From contig CAWAOQ010000018.1 in the NCBI GenBank assembly GCA_963783785.1, forward strand, positions 1-64,000: a stretch of DNA of 64,000 bases. The letters are read 5' to 3'. Below, in pieces: positions 58,515 through 64,000 of the stretch; position 1 is the first letter of the stretch, and each line of letters starts with the position of its first letter. A model generated the notes under the pieces. The model made no database searches and was not told where the DNA came from. It saw only the letters and a list, made by a program, of their open reading frames with translations. Source of the stretch: CADEEN01 sp963783785. Lineage in GTDB: Bacteria; Pseudomonadota; Gammaproteobacteria; Burkholderiales; Burkholderiaceae_C. A program made the translations under genes and the position numbers.

Positions 58515-59959
58515 CAGAAGCTCATGTAGATGAACTCGCGCGCCTGCCAGCGGCCAACCAGCAACAGCAGCGCGAGCGCGAGGTACCAGACGATCCAGCG
58601 CAGCCAGCGCGGCGCCGCGGCCAGGCGCTCGAAGATCGAACGGCGCTCGTCGAACACCTCGACCACCAGCAGCAGCGCGATCAAGGCCGCGCCGGCGGCG
58701 TGCTCGGCCGTGAACGGATAGCGCGTGAGCAGCGCGGGCATCTCGGCGAGCTGGCCGCCGATGCGCCTGAGGATCGTCCACGCGTCGCCGAGCGTCTTGG
58801 CGCGGAAGAAGACCCAGGTCAGCGCGATCAGGTGAAAGGTGAGCAGCACGCGCAGCACGGTCCAGCCCGTGTTCGCGGCCGCGCGCGGCAGCCGCTCGGC
58901 CAGGCGCTGCCACACAGGCCGCGTGGCGATGCCCGCCCACAGGTACGCGCCGTTGAGCGCGCCCCAGACCAGGAAGGTCCAGCCGACGCCGTAGCCCAGC
59001 CCGGCGTGCCACAGCCCGCTGGCGATGAAGACCAGCATCACGTTGACGTAGTGCCGCCAGGCGCCGGCGCGGCTGCCGCCGAGCGGGATGTACAGGTAGT
59101 CGCGGAACCAGCGCGCGAGCGAGACGTGCCAGCGCTCGCTCCAGAACTCGGCCGGACTGCGCGCCAGGTACGGGCGGCGGAAGTTCTCGATCAGCGGGAT
59201 GCCGAACAGCATCGACGCGCCGATCGCGATGTCGGTGTAGCCCGAGAAGTCGCAGTAGATCTGGAACGCGAAGAAGTAGACGCTGATCAGCAGCTCGATC
59301 GGCGACGCGTAGGCGGCGATGCCGAAGGCCTTGTCGACCACCGGCGCCAGGTTGTCGGCGATGACGACCTTCTTGACCAGGCCCCAGAGCATCAGCTGCA
59401 GCCCGAGCACGAACAGCACGGGCTCGGGCTTCAGGCCGGGGACGACGCGCGGCACGAAGTCCGTGGCGCGCTCGATCGGGCCGGCCAGGATCTTCGGGAA
59501 GTGCGCGAGGTACAGCGCCGTCGTGGCGGTGCCTGCTGAAATGCGCCGTGCATAGGTGTCGATCAGCAGGCTGGCTGCCGAAAACGCATAGAAGGAATAG
59601 CCGGCGGGTGCGGCCAGGCCCAGGCGCGGCAGGGTGACGCCGCCGGCCGCACGCTCGATCTCTCCAGCCAGGAAGTCGTAGAACTTGAAGGCGAACAGCG
59701 AGCCGATCACGACGGCGAGGCCCGCGGCCAGCCACGCGCGCCGCGGGCCGATGCGATCGTTGCCATCGATCAGCCTGGCGCCGGCGAGCACGACGGCAGT
59801 GACGCCGCCGAGGTAGATCAGGTTCGCCGGCCGGGCCGCGCCGTAGAACAGCCAGCTCGCCAGCAGCAGCACCAGCCAGCGCCAGCGCGCCGGCACGGCG
59901 CCGAACAGCGCCAGCGCCAGCGGCAGGAAGACGAAGAACTCGAGCGAGGTGAACAGCAT
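58514..59959 (-). CDS. MBOAT-family acyltransferase (AlgI/DltB-like)
   Basis: A 481-residue polytopic membrane O-acyltransferase. Typical features are the start LFTSLEFFVFLPLALALFG, the segment FPKILAGPIERATDFVP, IYCDFSGYTDIAIGASMLFG, EFWSERWHVSLARWFRDYLY with IPLGGSR, and the catalytic His in SGLWHAGLGYG. AlgI-like proteins pass acetyl or other acyl groups across the inner membrane. It follows the cytochrome-like gene by 19 bases and overlaps the SGNH gene, so it belongs to the same operon as the Tat-exported E1 genes. Confidence 0.9.
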   Translation of the reverse strand: MLFTSLEFFVFLPLALALFGAVPARWRWLVLLLASWLFYGAARPANLIYLGGVTAVVLAGARLIDGNDRIGPRRAWLAAGLAVVIGSLFAFKFYDFLAGEIERAAGGVTLPRLGLAAPAGYSFYAFSAASLLIDTYARRISAGTATTALYLAHFPKILAGPIERATDFVPRVVPGLKPEPVLFVLGLQLMLWGLVKKVVIADNLAPVVDKAFGIAAYASPIELLISVYFFAFQIYCDFSGYTDIAIGASMLFGIPLIENFRRPYLARSPAEFWSERWHVSLARWFRDYLYIPLGGSRAGAWRHYVNVMLVFIASGLWHAGLGYGVGWTFLVWGALNGAYLWAGIATRPVWQRLAERLPRAAANTGWTVLRVLLTFHLIALTWVFFRAKTLGDAWTILRRIGGQLAEMPALLTRYPFTAEHAAGAALIALLLVVEVFDERRSIFERLAAAPRWLRWIVWYLALALLLLVGRWQAREFIYMSF

Positions 59960-59978
59960 CGCGCCACCTCGCAGCCGC

Positions 59979-60563
59979 TCAGTAGGTGGCGCCTCCGGCG
60001 CGCAGTTCCTCCGGCACCTCCTCGATCGGGATCGCCGCGTTGATCACCAGATAGCTCGCCAGCGCCTCGCGCTGGTCGGGCTTCAACTTGATCTGGACGT
60101 GGCTGGGCTTGCCGAGCGATCCGAGCCAGGCGTCCTTGGTGCGGCTCTGCGTCACAACCACGGTCACGATGTGGCAGCCCTGGCAGTAGTTGAGCGTGAA
60201 GTCGCGGCCGTCGGGCGGCAGCGCCTTCTCCCAGTTGGCCTGGGTCGGCGGCGCGGGGGTCTTGACCGCAGCCTGCGGCATGTTGTGCGCCAGGTAATCG
60301 GCCAGCGTCAGCAGCTGCTTGTCGTCGAGCTTCTGTAAGCCCGCAATCGCGCCGCGGCGGCCCTTCAGGTGCGCGAGCCACTCGTCGCGGCTGCGCTTGC
60401 CGGTCAGCAGCGCGTTGACCTCGGCATCGGGCGCCCGCCCGGCCAGGGCTTGCGACATCAACGTGCGTCCGCCGGCGGGGATGAAGTCGAACACGTCGCC
60501 GGCCGCCAGCGCACAGAGCGGAAAGGCGATGGCCAGTGCGGCGATGCGAGTCAGTGGTTTCAT
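59979..60563 (-). CDS. Exported single-heme cytochrome c-like protein, copy B
   Basis: A 194-residue protein with a Sec signal (MKPLTRIAALAIAFPLCALA) and one heme-c motif, CQGCH, at residues 127-131. The N-terminal half has the pattern FIPAGGRTLMSQAL, and a helical segment LLTLADYLAHNMP precedes the heme domain. A His in the segment GKPSHVQIKL is shared with copy A and may be the second heme ligand. The tail has EEVPEELR, also shared. It is a paralogue of the gene at 60582, 18 bases upstream. I do not recognise a named cytochrome family. Confidence 0.78.
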   Translation of the reverse strand: MKPLTRIAALAIAFPLCALAAGDVFDFIPAGGRTLMSQALAGRAPDAEVNALLTGKRSRDEWLAHLKGRRGAIAGLQKLDDKQLLTLADYLAHNMPQAAVKTPAPPTQANWEKALPPDGRDFTLNYCQGCHIVTVVVTQSRTKDAWLGSLGKPSHVQIKLKPDQREALASYLVINAAIPIEEVPEELRAGGATY

Positions 60564-60581
60564 GGCGCGTCCTTCATGAAT

Positions 60582-61154
60582 TCAGAAGCGCAGTTCGGCC
60601 GGCACGTCCTCGACTTTCATCGGCATGTTGATCGCCGAGTAACGCGAGAATTCCTCGCGCTCGGCCGGCGTCATCTTCAGCTCGCGATGGAAGGGCGACA
60701 TGAACATGTTGCGCCAGCCCTGCGCGTCGCGGCTTTGCGTCAGGTGGCTCGCGAACAGCGAGTGGCAGAACTGGCACTGCTCCCACGCCAGTTCGCGGCC
60801 GTCGCGCGGCAGCGCGTTGGCCAGGCCATCGACCTTCAACCCGGTCAGCCGGGCCGCGGGCAGCGGCATATTCACACTCAGGTAGGCCGCCAGCGTGGCC
60901 TTCTCGCGCTCGGTCGCAGGCAGCGGCCGGGCGGCGACGAAGGTCTTCCACTGCTCGTCGCTGTTCTTCGTCGACGCGATGCGGCGGAATTCGTCGAGGC
61001 TCGGCGTCGGGCCGAGCGACTCGATCAGCAGCGTGCGCCCGCCCTTGGGCATGAAGCGCTCGTCCTCGCCGGCCGCCTGCGCCAGCGCGCTGACGGCGAT
61101 GACGAGCCATGCAATGCGCCGCCAGCGCGGCCAACGACGCACCGAGCCGGTCAT
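60582..61154 (-). CDS. Exported single-heme cytochrome c-like protein, copy A
   Basis: A 190-residue protein with an N-terminal membrane or signal segment (RIAWLVIAVSALAQA) and CQFCH at residues 127-131, exactly the alignment position of copy B. Shared features are FMPKGGRTLLIESL, LAAYLSVNMPLP, LTQSRDAQGWRNMF, the His in SPFHREL and the end VEDVPAELRF. A start overlapping the zinc-finger gene (ATGA, ATG 61154) implies coupling. Tandem duplication is the likely origin of the pair. Confidence 0.78.
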   Translation of the reverse strand: MTGSVRRWPRWRRIAWLVIAVSALAQAAGEDERFMPKGGRTLLIESLGPTPSLDEFRRIASTKNSDEQWKTFVAARPLPATEREKATLAAYLSVNMPLPAARLTGLKVDGLANALPRDGRELAWEQCQFCHSLFASHLTQSRDAQGWRNMFMSPFHRELKMTPAEREEFSRYSAINMPMKVEDVPAELRF

Positions 61155-61438
61155 GGCACGCTCGAGGGCGCCGCTGCATCGCCGAACTCGAACACCGGCA
61201 CCTCGATCGCACGCCGCGCGCGCTCCGGTGGGAAGCCCGTGCCGCGCAGCAGGTCCAGCCCGATGGCGGTCGCGTCGTCGTAAAACTGCTCGCCGCACTG
61301 CTCGCACAGCATGGCGGGAATGCCCTCGACGACGACCAGCCGCTCGTCGTGCCAGAACGCCGAGCGCATATGGCTCGGCGAGACCTTCGCGCTGCCGCAA
61401 CTGGAGCAGCAGAAACCCGTGACTTCGTCGGTCTGCAT
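61151..61438 (-). CDS. YgiT-type zinc-finger protein
   Basis: A 95-residue protein with two CxxC knuckles, CCSSCGSAKVSP at the start and CEQCGEQF near residues 45-52, then a short helical tail (ATAIGLDLLRGTGFPPERAR). This is the YgiT/MqsA-like zinc-finger pattern, without the DNA-binding domain of full MqsA. No signal peptide, so it is cytoplasmic, unlike the neighbouring cytochromes. It could be a regulator or assembly factor of the operon. It starts 31 bases after E1-beta. Confidence 0.75.
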   Translation of the reverse strand: MQTDEVTGFCCSSCGSAKVSPSHMRSAFWHDERLVVVEGIPAMLCEQCGEQFYDDATAIGLDLLRGTGFPPERARRAIEVPVFEFGDAAAPSSVP

Positions 61439-61469
61439 GGTGCTGCTCCGGCCTCTTGCTGCCCTGGCC

Positions 61470-62441
61470 TCAGCCGACCAGCTTCTTCGCGGCGGCAACG
61501 ATGTGCCCCGCGTTCGGCCGCATCCACAGGAACATCTCGGGCGAGGCCGGCGGCGCCGCGTCGGGGAACGCGACGCGTTTGAAGCGTGCGCCATTGACGT
61601 TCTCGGCGCAGCGAGCGATGACCTCGGCGCCCGGGCACAGCGTGTAGTACGACTGGTCCACCGTCAGCAGGCGTTTGGTCTTTTGCACCGACTTGACCAG
61701 CGTCTCGGTGTCCATCGGCTTCAGGCAACGCAGGTCGATGGTCTCGACCTTCATGCCCTGCTTCTGCAACTGCGCGGTCGCTTCCAGCACCTCGGGCATG
61801 CCACCGCCCGAGCCGACGATCGTGATGTCGCTGCCGACCGTGCGCACCGCCGCCTTGTCCAGCGGCACCGTGTATTGCTCGTCGGGCACCTCCTCGACCA
61901 GCTCGCGCAGGCCGCCGGCGTACAGGAAGGCGACCGGGTCCGGGTCGCGGATCGCCGAGACCATCATCCCCTTGGCATCGGCCGGCGTCGACGGAATGAC
62001 CGTCTTCAGGCCGGGAATGTGGGCGTAGTAGGTGTCGATCTCGTAGTCGGAGTGCTGGCCGGCGAAGCCCGGCGTCTGGCCCGTCATCTCGAGGATGTAG
62101 ACGATCGGCATCGAGGCCACGCCGCCGGTCATCGTGCGCAGCTTGCCGGCATGGTTCTGGATGATCTGGAAGCACATGCAGTTGCCCTGGTACGGGATGT
62201 AGGTCACGGCCTTGCTGCCGGCCAGGCCGCAGCCCAGCGTCGCGGCGGCCATCCACATCTCGTCGATGCCGGTGTTGACGACGCGGTTGCGACCGAACTC
62301 CTTTTCGAGGTTGATCACCGGTTTGCCCGGGTTGGACGAGACGGGTGGCGTGAGCTCGAAGATCCACACCATGTTCTTGTCCTGCCGCATCTCGTATTGC
62401 ACCGCCTCGAGGACGGAATACATGAAACTCTTGCGTGCCAT
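61470..62441 (-). CDS. TPP-dependent dehydrogenase E1, beta subunit
   Basis: A 323-residue transketolase-like pyrimidine-binding subunit. Conserved parts are GIDEMWMAAATLGCGLAGSK, AGQHSDYEIDTYYAHIPGLK with the catalytic-type His, VIPSTPADAKGMMVSAIRDP and the C-terminal VETIDLRCLKPMDTETLV. The usual GEDVG loop is replaced by IFELTPPV, keeping a Glu. There is no signal peptide; if the complex is exported it would have to travel with the Tat-signal-bearing alpha subunit. It starts 10 bases after E1-alpha. Confidence 0.88.
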   Translation of the reverse strand: MARKSFMYSVLEAVQYEMRQDKNMVWIFELTPPVSSNPGKPVINLEKEFGRNRVVNTGIDEMWMAAATLGCGLAGSKAVTYIPYQGNCMCFQIIQNHAGKLRTMTGGVASMPIVYILEMTGQTPGFAGQHSDYEIDTYYAHIPGLKTVIPSTPADAKGMMVSAIRDPDPVAFLYAGGLRELVEEVPDEQYTVPLDKAAVRTVGSDITIVGSGGGMPEVLEATAQLQKQGMKVETIDLRCLKPMDTETLVKSVQKTKRLLTVDQSYYTLCPGAEVIARCAENVNGARFKRVAFPDAAPPASPEMFLWMRPNAGHIVAAAKKLVG

Positions 62442-62451
62442 GGTGTTCTCC

Positions 62452-63672
62452 TCAACCGAATTGGCGGGCCGGCACCGTGCCGGCGACGAACACGTTCTTC
62501 AAGCCGTCTTCGGGCTTGCACATCGGCTGCTGATCGGCCCATGCGAAGGCCTCGATCGCTTCCTGCTTCGCGGCGGCCTCGATCTGATCGGCGCGGGCAC
62601 GATCCAACACGCCCCAGCCGATCAGCACGTTGCGCGAGATGTCGACCGGGTCGCGCTGCATCCAGGCGCGAACTTCACGCTCGGGGCGGAACGACGAGAT
62701 CGCCAGTGGGTCGTAGCCGAACGCACCCAGTTCGCCGGCTTTGGCGCCGGGCGCACCCCAGTGGTTGTAGTAGCGATAGGTCTTGGCTTCGATCAGCGTC
62801 GGACCTTCGCCCGCCCGGGCCCGGTCCACCGCCGTCTTGGCCACGTTGTAGACCTGGAACACGTCCTGGCCGTCGACCACGACGCCGGGGATGCGGTAGG
62901 TTCCCGCCGCATCGGCGATGTCCTTCATCGGGCACGAATACGAGTAGTGAGCGTACTGGTGGTAGAGGTTGTTCTCCAGCACGTAGATGAACGGCAGCTT
63001 GAGCATCGCCGCGTTGTTCAGTGCCGCGTGGAAGTGCGGCGTCGCATAGGTGCCGTCGCCCGCGAAGACCACCGCCACCTGCTTGCTGCCGCGCGCCTTG
63101 AACGCGAACGCCGAACCCGAAGCAATCACATGCCCGGGGCCGATCATGCCGTCGGCACCGATGAACCCACACGACTTGTCCGAAAGGTGCATCTCGCCGC
63201 CGTAGCCGCCATTCAGGCCGGTGGCGCGGAAGTCGTTCTCGGCGGCCATCTTCTTCATGTCGACGCCTTTGGCAATCGCATGGCCGGTCGGGCGGTGAGA
63301 GCTGTAGACGAGGTCGACCTGATCGAACGAGCCCTTGTTGTTCAATGCGGCACAGACCCCGACCGCCACCGCTTCCTGGCCGGCGTAGAAGTGGTTGTAG
63401 CCGCGGTACTTGGTGTCGGTGATCATCTTGTCGGCCATCGTCCGCTCGTGCCATCGAATGCGCACGATGTCCGTGTACATCTGGATCAGCTTCTCATTGG
63501 GCAGATCCTTGGCCCAATAGCCGATCTCCTGCGCCCAGGCGCCCTTGGTCAGCAGCGAGACAGCCGCACCCGCGCCCGCCACGCTCTTGAAGAAAGTACG
63601 CCTGTTGGTCGAAAGGAACGAGTCCTGACGCGATGGCTCTTGCGCGACGGCGTCGCGATTGGTGTCTGACAT
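62452..63672 (-). CDS. TPP-dependent dehydrogenase E1, alpha subunit with Tat signal peptide
   Basis: A 406-residue protein, first gene of the operon. Residues 20-50 are a twin-arginine signal: STNRRTFFKSVAGAGAAVSL with Arg24-Arg25, a Lys at 43 and a likely cleavage after AWA at residue 47. Then comes a full E1-alpha domain: KYRGYNHFYAGQEAVAVGVC, GGYGGEMHLSD, and the TPP motif from FAGDGTYATPHF to YVLENNLYHQ. E1-alpha subunits of pyruvate, acetoin or branched-chain dehydrogenases are normally cytoplasmic. The start at ATG 63672 follows AGGAGC. No E2 or E3 gene is nearby. Confidence 0.88.
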   Translation of the reverse strand: MSDTNRDAVAQEPSRQDSFLSTNRRTFFKSVAGAGAAVSLLTKGAWAQEIGYWAKDLPNEKLIQMYTDIVRIRWHERTMADKMITDTKYRGYNHFYAGQEAVAVGVCAALNNKGSFDQVDLVYSSHRPTGHAIAKGVDMKKMAAENDFRATGLNGGYGGEMHLSDKSCGFIGADGMIGPGHVIASGSAFAFKARGSKQVAVVFAGDGTYATPHFHAALNNAAMLKLPFIYVLENNLYHQYAHYSYSCPMKDIADAAGTYRIPGVVVDGQDVFQVYNVAKTAVDRARAGEGPTLIEAKTYRYYNHWGAPGAKAGELGAFGYDPLAISSFRPEREVRAWMQRDPVDISRNVLIGWGVLDRARADQIEAAAKQEAIEAFAWADQQPMCKPEDGLKNVFVAGTVPARQFG

Positions 63673-63716
63673 GGCAGCTCCTTTGTTGGCAGATATGTCG
63701 ACGACACACGACAATA

Positions 63717-63732
63717 TGGTTCGCGCATTGCA
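63717..63732 (+). promoter_or_regulatory. Sigma-54-type -24/-12 element
   Basis: TGGTTCGCGCATTGCA fits the sigma-54 pattern TGGCAC-N5-TTGC, with the invariant GG and GC exactly 10 bases apart. It points rightwards, towards the partial gene at 63916 rather than the E1 operon. Pattern match only. Confidence 0.4.
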
Positions 63733-63915
63733 AAACGTATTGATCGTTCGCAAGCCGTGACACGGCACGGGCTTTCGCACCGCCTGCGTTTGATGTAGAG
63801 CACTTTGGCCAGAGATGCGCAGCGCGATGCACCGGCCCCGGCCGCCAATCAGGCCGACTGCTTGCCCTGCGTCAAACCGCCGGCGAGTCAGCGATCCGAA
63901 AATGCATCCGACATC

Positions 63916-64000
63916 ATGAACAAGCCACCCACCCCGACCGTGTCATTGACGCGGGACCGTGCGCCGGAATCGCCGACGCAGCGCCTGGATCGCCTGTTGC
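63916..64000 (+). CDS. Start of an unidentified gene cut by the window end
   Basis: From ATG 63916 the frame is open to the window end (28 codons: MNKPPTPTVSLTRDRAPESP then TQRLDRLL). It is divergent from the E1 operon, about 240 bp away, a common position for a regulator, but too little is present to identify it. Confidence 0.4.
   Translation, partial: MNKPPTPTVSLTRDRAPESPTQRLDRLL

Noticed and set aside
61151..61438. MqsA antitoxin of a toxin-antitoxin pair
   Set aside because: Only the zinc-finger part is present; there is no adjacent MqsR-like toxin and the gene sits inside a metabolic operon.

Overview
The window looks like a stretch of chromosome from a GC-rich betaproteobacterium, most likely of the order Burkholderiales (Rubrivivax/Leptothrix/Methylibium-like). 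The evidence is a class I PHA synthase, a Bug-type (TTT) binding protein, a Liv-type ABC transporter followed by an acyl-CoA ligase, DUF1328/DUF3185 small membrane proteins, a beta/gamma-crystallin plus glycine-zipper protein, and a strong preference for G or C at third codon positions. No rRNA, tRNA, CRISPR array, insertion sequence or prophage was recognised.

Layout. 0.4-4.8 kb: a TerB-like protein, an NhaR-type LysR regulator, small membrane proteins, TerC/Alx, a broken CopD-like gene and a thiamine-binding (MTH1187) protein. 5.0-7.6 kb: an SDR reductase and PhaC behind two inverted repeats. 7.65-12 kb: anaerobic-type glycerol-3-phosphate dehydrogenase in the order glpC-glpA-glpB (minus strand). 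12.1-19.1 kb: livF-livG-livM-livH, a binding protein and an acyl-CoA ligase (minus strand). 19.2-22.9 kb: selO-msrB-yciB-bolA-ppiC (plus strand). 23-25.5 kb: an AmmeMemoRadiSam pair. 25.6-28.4 kb: an SDR, a small secreted protein, an enolase-superfamily remnant, a small conserved protein and a metallo-beta-lactamase-fold hydrolase. 28.4-38.0 kb: a doubled minus-strand cluster of alpha-E, circularly permuted ATP-grasp and transglutaminase proteins. 38.2-45.9 kb: envelope and stress genes with two-component signalling. 45.9-49.4 kb: comEC, ridA and dsbB. 49.3-54.1 kb: a 2-oxoacid:ferredoxin oxidoreductase with a GltD-like NAD(P)H subunit. 54.2-57.5 kb: a Bug protein and parC. 57.6-63.7 kb: an unusual seven-gene operon.

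The most unusual part is the last operon. Its first gene is a thiamine-pyrophosphate E1-alpha subunit carrying a clear twin-arginine (Tat) export signal. It is followed at very short spacing by E1-beta, a YgiT-type zinc-finger protein, two paralogous exported single-CXXCH cytochrome-like proteins, an MBOAT acyltransferase and a membrane-anchored SGNH-like protein. No E2 or E3 is present. This suggests a 2-oxoacid-oxidising enzyme working outside the cytoplasm, passing electrons to c-type cytochromes and perhaps linked to acyl transfer. I know of no description of such a system. The doubled ATP-grasp/alpha-E/transglutaminase cluster is the second most interesting locus.

Caution on sequence quality: I count about 27 apparent frameshifts in about 17 genes, including genes normally intact (comEC, dsbB, selO, glpB, OFOR alpha, a histidine kinase and its regulator). 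In nearly every case the next frame continues the same conserved protein. Most look like uncorrected indels in the assembly, not real pseudogenes. They concentrate between about 19.8 and 50.6 kb. Coordinates for such genes give the full extent of the reconstructed gene.
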